Positions 11,301 through 16,635 of a stretch of 61,221 nt of DNA are shown here, in pieces; the stretch's first letter is position 1, and every line of letters begins with the position of its first letter. Source of the DNA: a virus. Position numbers and translations under genes: made by a program. The DNA is taken from positions 1 through 61,221 of IMG/VR virus record IMGVR_UViG_3300031631_000002. One strand, 5' to 3'. Under the pieces are notes generated by a model. It had not been told where the DNA came from. It worked only from the letters and a program-made list of their open reading frames with translations, and did no database searches.

Positions 11301-11317
11301 CTGATGAATTCTGACAT
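5384..11317 (-). CDS. Tape measure protein
   Basis: At 1977 residues this is the largest gene in the window. Tape measure length scales with tail length at roughly 0.15 nm per residue, which would give a tail near 300 nm (inference). Residues about 1-330 are Lys/Ala-rich coiled coil with 36-residue repeats around LEKGIAATRAAADKAGKDLR. Residues about 395-535 match the PhageMin_Tail core (GGMRELTKAGVDVKSAF, ISRLSVIGQIDMAEATKL, DVGVKGSKAGTALRTSM). Gly/Ala-rich hydrophobic segments follow at about 1330-1440. The C terminus has the usual RGGVMDRPTVFHVGGEAGSEAIMPL signature (given here in part). It lies downstream of the frameshifted chaperone, as in lambda-like tails. Duplicated blocks are listed separately. 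Confidence 0.95.
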   Translation of the reverse strand: MSEFISLGIDPSDIRSLKDGYKHIEEIGVKANLTDKQIRSLKKSLEGAIAAMAKITTQDPFKNLAKNTGKAKAAFKELTTETKKYYSEGSKALKDTSFMKTTREAKALLLVEKQLNREIEKQAAVVKELAVVSGQGGAVLRAEARKLRIAEAQTLELEKQLGVIGIKTSAEGKSYAALKKQLAILHETNTLEKGIAATRAAADKAGKDLRTSELRKQVVLLTTTNTLEKGIAATRAAADKAGKDLRSEALKKQIRLLNETNSLEKGLASMRAAADKAGKDLRTAALDKQVRSTKRLTAETKKLTTQQKLLSGVVRGSAASFGKLWLAYGSFATVGAMAATYAAVAGVKALTTSMYDLGAAFEYNSTYAVTLDRLTGGGINIGEFKTELFDVEGVTHNVSELAGGMRELTKAGVDVKSAFIGIADISRLSVIGQIDMAEATKLTVTAMNAFASDGLNLSQVANVIAKTALSSATSIGELGNAYSYTTELSKIANMSFVDVSASLALLADVGVKGSKAGTALRTSMVRLLDPSSKLSKMMHNMNAEFSPFTSGGGLKDYSQLMTELAGIMDDMTDQQKVEVYKELFGLRAMKGGVTVVEDFIKAIGDGSSKFEGLTKSISKAKDETMFLKDMMSETSQTVTRAAEELKVAWEDALINAFDQGADEGLLKTLHELRTVVESPEFGQGLVMVATAMGNIAVAMASIVAAGPGAVTSLRDMDLGEQLGATAILSSIPGGGTIAASLPVWKAVLNWLIPPEDEIAKAKAAQAEVELLAQRVIKMPTSAPSALDSLVMSASTTHSTSGSASDSWALMERESMKGYAKLMADREKHSQYLIAASLEEVNIKRNSSKELTAVYEIEQKVLDATLKNKLISESAYAKQSLAISEAIMQDKQSVAKKELSYLLEVKRIMGGSAKYDSTAGDAAIKAQYDKIKLLNDEVLLTEKLRDINKQGRDLARSKEQSKLLTDLEKDYLNVTKGVSAYAAELERINLIFDKKASKYGDRVDPQAIADLKLIEGYRERAIADSTKLDKLSGDFWRGFGAAVKDSTRDLKTFSEVGYESFGFLKSGIKDSFVAIFKGEFDKIGDIWDATLNSMLDSVIDWAAEAATNFVMEQSIDFLFGEGSAAKMGLGSGPSGNAGDPVHVTMEGGGVGESGGILDVVDGWDKWLDVYDNLADATMADGKIFGDSGVGESITGVFNDDSGGLFSGMTAHETSQAWSDFTDVVSRGIESAVQLDGSVWGDSGAGETITGIFADDSWYEGLTDGMSDTWNSVKETMAPLKATWESVKPYVGAATGAYSVYSGIQQGGVGGALQTAGGVTSLAGNEIVQKLIPALKDYSSAIGVAGAGLGAVGGAYGVYQGLANEDYIGATSSAIQTGLAGATLYAEIAAANIASATVAGGAGGMGVAGGAATAGMSSGTGGVAAGLSSTGVLIPLAMLTAVATSAFEGSKRHDYNTTAYGDFELKDRGETRIQALYGAMEKLSSWVQPNELNSVTERGHGDTFAPWKTSRTSDEYTEKANQYLASMGEEFNYAMANMALAIEPTMASFGNFIASTTGVGLSAEQLSMTMNSALSASFGNTKELEALEASLISLGMSIPDATLAAVGMAGAMGETAEYMTEEQRKVEWQKAPTDVDRSVYGDGIFDSGYVLNFTDLMKGSVVALDEMTSGTKIFGKTALETVTDLEIARLKEIESQKGVVGALSDSTGGVEASFASLASGAADTSMAVIDFSEHISGLYGAVGSLGGSIDGLSNNLNQSGQAVESFKGGLGLVEASFASLASGAADTSMRVMKLDGTFEGLGEVLGETTVVSSEMGYELLRAHQPMVAFGSAASSTAGTFEELEGVLGSLGSGAIGASHDIMSAVSAMGQGIQLPNQEGHTSYNANGAVMSYHARGGVMDRPTVFHVGGEAGSEAIMPLHNGPNTLKLMDDKIDALSDRPVVVNIVGDEGGLKRFIRVEADIHVTDKLQRGQGTQRVVF
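5961..6197 (-). repeat. 48-bp direct repeat inside the tape measure gene
   Basis: Identical 48-base blocks lie at 5961-6008 and 6150-6197, 189 bases (63 codons) apart. Both encode EASFASLASGAADTSM in the tape measure. The exact nucleotide identity suggests a recent in-frame duplication. Confidence 0.85.
10581..10753 (-). repeat. 65-bp direct repeat encoding a 36-residue coiled-coil unit
   Basis: Bases 10581-10645 and 10689-10753 are identical over 65 bases, with a 108-base period (36 codons). A third, diverged copy lies at about 10470-10540. They encode the LEKGIAATRAAADKAGKDLR units near the N terminus of the tape measure. Gain or loss of units would change tail length in small steps. Confidence 0.85.
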
Positions 11318-11380
11318 TAGGAGGCCTTTGAATTTGTTATATTGGTATACCTGTGATCAGCGTACTACACAGAACAAAAA

Positions 11381-11405
11381 AGGCAAGCCTTTTGTAGGCT
11401 TGCCT
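11381..11405 (-). terminator. Rho-independent terminator between tail chaperone and tape measure
   Basis: Read on the minus strand, a 9-bp stem AGGCAAGCC / GGCTTGCCT with a 7-base loop is followed by TTTTTT. It overlaps the stop codon of the chaperone frameshift product. It would lower expression of the tape measure relative to the tube and chaperone genes by partial termination. Confidence 0.8.
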
Positions 11406-12155
11406 ATTTCTTAGATCTTGCTTTTGCCGCAGCAACAGCCTTAGCTTCAGCGTATTGAAAGGACAGTGACGAACTCTCTATGTGCTGTACTTTAGTTATC
11501 AATTCCAACCTGTCTTCATCGTAAGGAACTCCATAACAATCTAAGGTTTTATGTATTGCCATGACATTAAGTGAAACTGCTCCGCTCATTGACATTACAT
11601 ACTGCCCTGCCAGTTGAGAGTGTACTTCGAAAGCAGCAGTGTTGTACTCATGTACTCCCGGGAAGCAGGTTATGCACGGTGGATCCTCCATCGTGCGGGA
11701 GTGGGCGTCCCTGCAGTCTCTGCAGGAAAGCCTATTTACCTCGCTGTTAAACTCCCCGAGATCCCTTAGTTTTTTGCTACTGCCTCGCCTTGAGACTCGA
11801 TCTTCTCGGCCATTCCTTCCTGCTTCTCTACTACCCAGTCAACGAACTCGTCACTCTCATCAATCATCTTGGCAAGATTGTTACGAGTAAACTTCATTGG
11901 CTCACTGTCTGAATTTGTAAAGCCAGACCACTTCTTCACGCAAGCAAATACGATGTCACGGTTTTTCTTTGTGAGGTTGAATGAGATCTCAGATCTCATA
12001 TCAGCAGTATCGTGCTGCTTTGCAGAGAGTTGCATTGAGGATTGAGTGATAGTGTTCAGTACGCCAGGCCGCAAGTACTTGATAACTACTTTAGCGTCTG
12101 ATTCTTCAACTTCAAAAGTCTCTTCAATGTCAGCGGTGAGTGTAGGTGTAAACAT
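11404..12155 (-). CDS. Tail assembly chaperone fusion made by -1 frameshift (G-T type)
   Basis: The short chaperone (11766-12155) ends in GCA AAA AAC TAA, so the classic slippery heptamer AAAAAAC (11775-11769) lies directly before the stop. A -1 slip joins a frame that stays open through to 11404 and adds 121 residues, giving about 250 residues in all. The extension begins LRDLGEFNSEVNRL and carries two Cys pairs, SCRDC and PCITC, 17 residues apart, a probable zinc site that exists in full only in the fusion. This is the equivalent of lambda gpGT, which binds the tape measure during tail assembly. An ATG at 11691 lies inside this extension but has no good ribosome site and would split the Cys pairs, so I do not take it as an independent start. 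Confidence 0.85.
11766..12155 (-). CDS. Tail assembly chaperone, unshifted product (G type)
   Basis: The protein has 129 residues and is preceded by CAGGAGG. It starts MFTPTLTADIEETFEVEE and has the C-terminal pattern FTRNNLAKMIDESDEFVDWVVEKQ (shown here as NLAKMIDESDEFVDWVV), typical of gpG-like tail chaperones. It lies between the tail tube (beyond the inserted cassette) and the tape measure, the usual place. Its gene ends at a slippery heptamer and so also yields the longer fusion listed separately. It is likely needed in excess over the fusion for tail assembly, and is absent from the mature tail in known relatives. Confidence 0.85.
   Translation of the reverse strand: MFTPTLTADIEETFEVEESDAKVVIKYLRPGVLNTITQSSMQLSAKQHDTADMRSEISFNLTKKNRDIVFACVKKWSGFTNSDSEPMKFTRNNLAKMIDESDEFVDWVVEKQEGMAEKIESQGEAVAKN
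11769..11775 (-). promoter_or_regulatory. -1 ribosomal frameshift site
   Basis: The heptamer is A AAA AAC in the zero frame of the tail chaperone, with the UAA stop as the next codon. A 7-bp hairpin CCTGCAG / CTGCAGG lies further downstream at 11726-11710. That is farther than usual, so the main stimulator may be the heptamer and the stop itself. Confidence 0.8.
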
Positions 12156-12159
12156 AATG

Positions 12160-12236
12160 GTGCCTCCTGTGTCGGCGGTTGAATTAATAGTCCGTCACCA
12201 TACCAACCGCCACCGGAGGGTATGGATCAGGACTGA
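12160..12236 (-). promoter_or_regulatory. Leader of tail chaperone mRNA with two competing hairpins
   Basis: On the minus strand, CCATACC can pair with GGTATGG, and the overlapping GGCGGTTG can pair with CAACCGCC close to the ribosome site CAGGAGG. The two stems share bases and cannot form together, so the leader could control translation of the chaperone. Confidence 0.45.
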
Positions 12237-12240
12237 AAAG

Positions 12241-12269
12241 ATGATAGCATAGAAAATAACAATTGACAA
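12241..12269 (-). promoter_or_regulatory. Promoter for tail chaperone and tape measure genes
   Basis: Read leftward: TTGTCA, 17 bases, TATCAT (five of six matches in each box). It gives the downstream tail genes their own start point beyond the inserted plus-strand cassette. Its -35 box overlaps that of the divergent promoter at 12263-12291. Confidence 0.7.
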
Positions 12270-12291
12270 GCACTAGTAGTGGATGTATAAA
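12263..12291 (+). promoter_or_regulatory. Promoter of the inserted RHH-lipoprotein-nuclease cassette
   Basis: TTGACA (12263-12268), a 17-base spacer and TATAAA (12286-12291) make a near-consensus sigma70 promoter. The spacer contains the palindrome CACTA-G-TAGTG, a plausible operator for the RHH protein encoded just downstream. The -35 box is shared, base for base in part, with the leftward promoter. Confidence 0.8.
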
Positions 12292-12313
12292 GAGGTTAAA
12301 GGAGGTGATTCAA

Positions 12314-12484
12314 ATGAGAAAGACTCTATACCTAGAAAGAGAGCATGATGATTGGGTTAGTGGTGAGATGAAAAAATCAGGTAGATCTTACCCGGCTGTT
12401 ATAAGAAGGTTAATAGAGAAGGAGATTGAAAAAGATGAGGTACTTAATAATATTTTACCTGCTAACAGTGACAGGCTGCGCTAA
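12314..12484 (+). CDS. Ribbon-helix-helix (CopG/Arc-type) regulator of the cassette
   Basis: The protein has 56 residues and starts at an ATG preceded by AAAGGAGGTG. The pattern RKTLYLEREHDDWVSGEMKK and SGRSYPAVIRRLIEKEIEKD is that of an RHH DNA-binding protein: a beta strand with alternating residues, then two helices with a Ser-containing turn. It is the first gene after a strong promoter with a palindrome in its spacer, so negative autoregulation is likely. Its 3' end overlaps the lipoprotein gene by 50 bases. An antitoxin role is conceivable but no toxin is recognised beside it. Confidence 0.75.
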   Translation: MRKTLYLEREHDDWVSGEMKKSGRSYPAVIRRLIEKEIEKDEVLNNILPANSDRLR

Positions 12485-12659
12485 GCAATACTCAGACACA
12501 CAGTGTTTAGAGATGCAACCTAGAGTAGACACAGTTCAGAAGGTATTATGGTTTAACACACATTGCAAGGCTCACAAGATGGTTGGAAAGAGAAACGTAA
12601 AGTACATAAAAGTAAAGCGAGTAGGTGGAAGGTCCTCTACTTACAGGGTGAGTTGGTAA
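12435..12659 (+). CDS. Small lipoprotein, possible superinfection exclusion factor
   Basis: The protein has 74 residues. A hydrophobic signal (MRYLIIFYLLTVTGC) ends in the lipobox TVTGC, so signal peptidase II should cleave before Cys15 and leave a mature lipoprotein of about 60 residues with three further Cys residues and a basic, beta-like tail (VKYIKVKRVGGRSSTYRVSW). AAGGAG lies 11 bases before the ATG, inside the RHH gene. Phages such as T5 carry small lipoproteins that block the receptor against further infection. Size and type fit that role but no sequence likeness is claimed. It could also be an Rz1-like spanin, but no partner or lysis gene is adjacent. Confidence 0.65.
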   Translation: MRYLIIFYLLTVTGCAKQYSDTQCLEMQPRVDTVQKVLWFNTHCKAHKMVGKRNVKYIKVKRVGGRSSTYRVSW

Positions 12660-12672
12660 TGGGAGCTAAATT

Positions 12673-13275
12673 ATGCATATAACAGAGTTTGAAAAATCAG
12701 AAGCGTACTTAACCGAGGAGAAGTTAGGTGACATCCTCATCACACTCTACCCAAGTAATGAATTCATACACAATAGGGTGGTGCCAAACTCTGGGCTAAA
12801 GAACAGGCCTGACTACAGATGCGACGATTTAATGCTGATAGTGGAGTTTGATGGTCACTACCACTTCACCAGCCCTAAGACCATACTAGCAGACGTTAAG
12901 AAGGATGTTGTTTACGCATCTATGGGGTACAAGATAATTAGGGTGCCATACTTCATACAGATAAACCGCTGGTCCGCAGGCCTGTTCTTTGACAGCAACT
13001 ATTGTGACAAACTTAAGGTGGAGGACTTCCCTCATGGCTTTATCACTCTAAATTCAGTGTTACCAGCAAGTTACTGTTCCATGGGTGTTGTATTGTTCGA
13101 GAAGTGGTGGGGTACTTTATGTCTGGCTGAGATGGGAGAATTCGTTACAGAAAGAAACATATGGTTGCAGGTTGTACACTACGGCAGGGACCCGGCAGAG
13201 GTGTTTCCATTGTCATTCATTGAAAATAATAAAGAAGTGATGAAAGCGGTAATAGAGTACGGGTACCCGACCTAG
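12673..13275 (+). CDS. DUF559/Vsr-like PD-(D/E)XK nuclease
   Basis: The protein has 200 residues. The core NRPDYRCDDLMLIVEFDGHYHF followed by DVKKD and GYKIIRVPYF (given in pieces) matches the Vsr/DUF559 endonuclease fold: Asp in PDY, Glu in VEFDG with a His two residues on, then a Lys/Asp helix and the IIRVPY strand. The C-terminal part (LFEKWWGTLCLAEMGEF and onward) is not recognised. It is the last gene of a three-gene plus-strand cassette inside the minus-strand tail operon, ending in a hairpin terminator. It may attack host or rival DNA, or act as a homing-type or repair enzyme. The fold is fairly secure and the target unknown. Confidence 0.75.
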   Translation: MHITEFEKSEAYLTEEKLGDILITLYPSNEFIHNRVVPNSGLKNRPDYRCDDLMLIVEFDGHYHFTSPKTILADVKKDVVYASMGYKIIRVPYFIQINRWSAGLFFDSNYCDKLKVEDFPHGFITLNSVLPASYCSMGVVLFEKWWGTLCLAEMGEFVTERNIWLQVVHYGRDPAEVFPLSFIENNKEVMKAVIEYGYPT

Positions 13276-13287
13276 TAATAAGTAGGT

Positions 13288-13314
13288 GTGCCCGTGACAA
13301 AGTGTCACGGGCAC
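13288..13314. terminator. Strong hairpin between convergent genes
   Basis: A perfect 12-bp stem GTGCCCGTGACA / TGTCACGGGCAC with a 3-base loop stands between the nuclease gene and the oppositely directed tail tube gene. There is no clear T-run on either side, so it may block both transcripts by structure alone or with a cofactor. Confidence 0.6.
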
Positions 13315-13335
13315 TGGGAGAGGAGAGATGGTACT

Positions 13336-14085
13336 TTATACGCAGGTAGTGGCAGAAGTGTCAAATGCCATCGCCTCACCGCTGGAGATTTTGGTGGTTG
13401 CAATACCAGAGAAATCAGGTACAGATGCTTCGTCGCCGACTGCCTGTTCGAAAGTCAGCTGACCAGCAACTACTGCACTGATCTTTAGTACAAGTGGATC
13501 AAGACCACCAACATAATCAGCGTAACAGACCTGACCTACAGTAAAACCATTTTCAATAAACAGAGATGCTGAATCAGTACAAGTTGCACCAGTACCAGTA
13601 TCAGCAACAAAAGTAAGATCAGTTCCTCCGCGATGGTTTTCGAATATTGTAGACTGACCTGCGGGTGCGATGTCGAGTGTGAAACTGTAGGCTTCAGACT
13701 TAGTGGCAGTAGGGGCAGACATTGTCCCTATCTGCATGTAACCTCCAGGATTACTTATCAAATCTAAACAACAAAATGAGCAGTTGTCCAGATAGAACCT
13801 CATATCAGTGACTTTGGTTGCATTAAGCGCCCACTTACGGAAAGCTGCCTGAGTTGGATCCTTCAGGGTAAAATTACCCCCACAGCTTACGGTATCATAA
13901 GTAAGTCCGGAGGACACCTGAATATCAACAGGCACACCAAACTCCGAAATGATAGTCATTGAGCTCGTCCAACCAACTGGAAGAGTCATGCTATTCAGAC
14001 CACGTACAAGAACTTCATCAGACTTACCAGCATAGATCATCAGCTTGGATGCCTGGGCTACTACAAAATTTCCTTCCTGAGCCAT
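13336..14085 (-). CDS. Major tail tube protein
   Basis: The protein has 249 residues. I choose the ATG at 14085 (MAQEGNFVVAQASKL) because TTTTAGGAGAT stands before it; the longer frame from 14136 overlaps the preceding gene and has no ribosome site. The protein is beta-rich with many Thr/Ser and Gly turns, and is followed, after the inserted cassette, by the tail chaperone, as in other siphoviruses. Residues about 80-110 contain CSFCCLDL, unusual for tube proteins. The C-terminal half (VGQVCYADYVGGLDPLVLKI) may form an added domain. The call rests mainly on gene order. Confidence 0.75.
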   Translation of the reverse strand: MAQEGNFVVAQASKLMIYAGKSDEVLVRGLNSMTLPVGWTSSMTIISEFGVPVDIQVSSGLTYDTVSCGGNFTLKDPTQAAFRKWALNATKVTDMRFYLDNCSFCCLDLISNPGGYMQIGTMSAPTATKSEAYSFTLDIAPAGQSTIFENHRGGTDLTFVADTGTGATCTDSASLFIENGFTVGQVCYADYVGGLDPLVLKISAVVAGQLTFEQAVGDEASVPDFSGIATTKISSGEAMAFDTSATTCV

Positions 14086-14096
14086 AATAATATCTC

Positions 14097-14501
14097 CTAA
14101 AATTTGAATGGGAGGAGTATCGTGTTGACAGTCCACCCTTTAAAGTCTTTATCGGACAGCGGCCTTGGAGATCCATACAAGACACCGTTAACAGTATTAA
14201 TTGCTAAGGTGTCTACGAAGTCCTCGAACTCACTTGTCTCTTTCATTCCAGAATACTCTCTTGTCCATAAAGATATATCTAGGAACTTGTCTGTGATGAA
14301 TTCCCTCAAACCCATACCAGCTTGTTCTTTACCTATACCAGTTATATTCAAAAGAATAAACGAATTTTCTTTACTTTCCAGATCTGGTTCTTTTTCTCTT
14401 GGGTAGATAACGTCGTGAGCTAGAGTGTAGTTACTTTCAAAATAAGCTACAACCTCTTGTCTTGCTTCCTCAACAGTTAGTCCACCAATAAGACAACTCA
14501 T
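14097..14501 (-). CDS. Tail terminator protein (gpU type)
   Basis: The protein has 134 residues and its ATG overlaps the preceding stop (TAATG). The text LTVEEARQEVVAYFESNYTLA, FILLNITGIGKEQAG and LFITDKFLDISLWTR-type strands fits the alpha/beta fold of tail terminators that cap the tube and join it to the head. It sits between the tail completion gene and the tube gene, the expected place. No other function is suggested. Confidence 0.7.
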   Translation of the reverse strand: MSCLIGGLTVEEARQEVVAYFESNYTLAHDVIYPREKEPDLESKENSFILLNITGIGKEQAGMGLREFITDKFLDISLWTREYSGMKETSEFEDFVDTLAINTVNGVLYGSPRPLSDKDFKGWTVNTILLPFKF

Positions 14502-15031
14502 TATATCATACCTCCAGTACTGGTGCCGTACAGCCAGCCACTCCTATTCCAGTGGATCTTCTCTTTAGCTGTGGCTAGGGCTCTTCCCGGGGCGTTTACG
14601 TCCCTTAGTTTTACTCCTGCTTCTGCAGTTCTCCAGTGTGGGGCATTTATGTACTTAATTTCAACTCTGTCACTCATACTAAAAGCAGGATCTGTAGCAA
14701 AATTATTGAACCATCTGTTGTAAGTTGACGCTATTCCAATGGCGTATTCGTCACCTTTCTGCTTGATTCCGCCGTAAGACTTACCTAGTTCGTGCCAATT
14801 GTTGTGGGCCTCCTCTAGATCAGTAGCTACTCCGTCTCCTATACCGTTGACCTGAATTCTCAAGTTAGATACAAGATAACCAGAATATTGTGGGGTCTCG
14901 TAAGCTGCTACGGTGTAGGCGTTTATAACCTCTTCACGCAGTACTTCCTTAACGCGCTTATCAGATATTTTACTTTTCGCTATCCTCAAGTGCCGCATAA
15001 GGCCAGGCATATCAAAAGAGAAATTTGCCAT
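14501..15031 (-). CDS. Tail completion / head-tail joining protein (HK97 gp10-like)
   Basis: The protein has 176 residues. It begins MANFSFDMPGLMRHLRIAKSKISDKRVKEVLREEVI and has ETPQYSGYLVSNLR, followed later by EEAHNNWHELGKSYGG, a layout seen in HK97 gp10-like proteins (helix, then TP..TG.L..S). GGAGTT stands before the start. It lies between the connector genes and the tail terminator, consistent with a role at the head-tail joint. Confidence 0.7.
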   Translation of the reverse strand: MANFSFDMPGLMRHLRIAKSKISDKRVKEVLREEVINAYTVAAYETPQYSGYLVSNLRIQVNGIGDGVATDLEEAHNNWHELGKSYGGIKQKGDEYAIGIASTYNRWFNNFATDPAFSMSDRVEIKYINAPHWRTAEAGVKLRDVNAPGRALATAKEKIHWNRSGWLYGTSTGGMI

Positions 15032-15034
15032 GGT

Positions 15035-15847
15035 TTAACTCCTCCGGCAGTGCAAAACATTTACTGCACCGTCTAAGTACTTATGTACTACGCTAAATAC
15101 TCCTACAGTATCACCTACCTCACACGGATGCAGTGTGTTTACTGTGTAGTCTCCATCCTCTATCTTAACGTAGTCCATCCTTGTGTTCTCGAAAGACTTA
15201 AGCCTCTCTTCAACAACACATAGAGAAGAAGTTGTTACATCAGCACTTGTCTCAGTTACAGGGTCGTACAATCCTTTAACTGTTATGTCAAGAGTCTGTA
15301 AGGCAGAAGGGATATTGACTAACTCTGTAACAGCAAACCCAAACTCATCAATGTGGGAGTCTGAACTTGCTCTGTAATAATTTGCGCCGTTTACCAGATA
15401 CGTCCCAGCAGTAACCGGCGCAGATGATGGTAGCATTGCAGTGTATCCACCTAGGTAATCAGATGAATCTGACAGGACCTCTCGTCTGGTATAATGTATT
15501 GTGCCCCACTCAGTAACACCTGCTGAAGAGTCAAGGATCTGCTCTACAGTCTTTACCGCGTAGTTTCCATCCGTTGGTATTATTGGTCGCTTTGTTCTGA
15601 CGACGTAGTCTCTGAAGAAGTCTACAGATTCTTTAGCTGTCAGGAACACCTCACCTGTCTCGACTTGAATTACAACGTCAGGTACTGCGACGTCAGCAGA
15701 TGTTTCTAATATCCTGCGTCTAGAAGTTTCCCCAGATCTAAGACTGTCGTTAAACGGCAACACCTGCCCTGCGAATTCATTCTCACTATTTATATCAGTG
15801 AAGATTGTTTTATTGAATGAGGCTGCTGCTTCTTTAAGCGAAATCAT
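15035..15847 (-). CDS. Virion structural protein near the head-tail joint
   Basis: The protein has 270 residues and its start overlaps the preceding stop (TAATG). I do not recognise a family. It is Ser/Thr/Val-rich with probable beta strands and two C-terminal Cys residues. The position between a connector and the tail completion gene suggests a head-tail stopper or a neck protein. The VFLTAKESVDFFRDYVVRTKR segment in the middle looks helical. Confidence 0.55.
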   Translation of the reverse strand: MISLKEAAASFNKTIFTDINSENEFAGQVLPFNDSLRSGETSRRRILETSADVAVPDVVIQVETGEVFLTAKESVDFFRDYVVRTKRPIIPTDGNYAVKTVEQILDSSAGVTEWGTIHYTRREVLSDSSDYLGGYTAMLPSSAPVTAGTYLVNGANYYRASSDSHIDEFGFAVTELVNIPSALQTLDITVKGLYDPVTETSADVTTSSLCVVEERLKSFENTRMDYVKIEDGDYTVNTLHPCEVGDTVGVFSVVHKYLDGAVNVLHCRRS

Positions 15848-16326
15848 TAGCCTGTTACCGGGTCGTAAGTTGGCTTCACTGCAGTTAAGTACGGGGTTGC
15901 CGCGGCAGCAGTTTGATCACCAATAGACTCAAGATCATCTTTTAACTGTTTGAGTTTCTCTGTTATCGCCTCTATTACAGAGGAATAGGTTGAAGCGTCA
16001 GAAAATCTAGTTAAAGTCACCTTGGAGTCGCTCAGGGTTTTAGGCGCTCTCATACTTAGTGACACGGCAACCTCTAAGGCCACTGAGTAAGTAGAGAACA
16101 GTCTTGTCAGGTTATACGCTGTAGAATCAGCAGACGGGTCCAAAGTCAAAAACACTGTCTTTATAGGATTAAGGGATGCCTCTGCTATATCTATGCCGTC
16201 AAGAGCCAGCTCAAGAGAGTTAGCGTATAACTCCAAGGAGAGCACAGTATCGGGTAATGTGTCAGTTGACATCCCAATAGTACTTCTGACCTCGGCGTAT
16301 GACGTGTAGTCTGCTATATCAATCAT
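15847..16326 (-). CDS. Head-tail connector (adaptor-like)
   Basis: The protein has 159 residues, mostly helical (VLSLELYANSLELALDGI, AVALEVAVSLSMRAPKTLS-like), and is placed two genes after the major capsid, where adaptor proteins that dock under the portal are usual. Its start overlaps the stop of the preceding gene (TAATG). It ends in a flexible Ala/Pro tail. The call is from position and helical character. Confidence 0.6.
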   Translation of the reverse strand: MIDIADYTSYAEVRSTIGMSTDTLPDTVLSLELYANSLELALDGIDIAEASLNPIKTVFLTLDPSADSTAYNLTRLFSTYSVALEVAVSLSMRAPKTLSDSKVTLTRFSDASTYSSVIEAITEKLKQLKDDLESIGDQTAAAATPYLTAVKPTYDPVTG

Positions 16327-16541
16327 TACTTCGCAGGCTTAATAAGGCCTGCTGAGATTTGCGATTTGAGCCAGCTGTCCATTTTACATGGCACAGGCTG
16401 CCCGGGGTTAAACCTTACGTTTTGAAAAGGGTGTACCATAACTGCTATTACGCACAAGAAAAGCTCTGGTTCAGCAACTTTTGGTTTTGGTTCAGCAACT
16501 TTTGGTTTGGTCTTTGCTTGTGTGGTTCTCTTAACAGGCAT
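16326..16541 (-). CDS. Small structural protein with KPKVAEP repeat
   Basis: The protein has 71 residues and is preceded by GAGGAGAT. The N terminus holds two direct copies of KPKVAEP, and the C-terminal half (FQNVRFNPGQPVPCKMDSWLKSQISAGLI, here NPGQPVP..LKSQISAGLI) resembles small head-joining proteins found after the capsid gene in many siphoviruses. It is the first gene after the capsid terminator. Confidence 0.65.
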   Translation of the reverse strand: MPVKRTTQAKTKPKVAEPKPKVAEPELFLCVIAVMVHPFQNVRFNPGQPVPCKMDSWLKSQISAGLIKPAK

Positions 16542-16582
16542 TGTATATCTCCTCTGTAATGTGTATTTTAGTTTCTACTGAC

Positions 16583-16614
16583 TTAAGCCCTTACTCGAAA
16601 GAGTAAGGGCTTAA
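16583..16614 (-). terminator. Terminator-like hairpin after the major capsid gene
   Basis: A perfect 14-bp stem TTAAGCCCTTACTC / GAGTAAGGGCTTAA closes on a GAAA tetraloop (TTTC on the other strand). It lies 22 bases after the capsid stop. There is no long T-run, so it may act as an attenuator or an mRNA end stabiliser that keeps capsid expression high. Confidence 0.65.
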
Positions 16615-16635
16615 TAACCGCTTTAAACTACTAAC

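Noticed and set aside
12314-13275. Cassette considered as a classic toxin-antitoxin pair
   Set aside because: The RHH protein could be an antitoxin, but the lipoprotein and the nuclease do not resemble known partner toxins, so I kept a neutral name.
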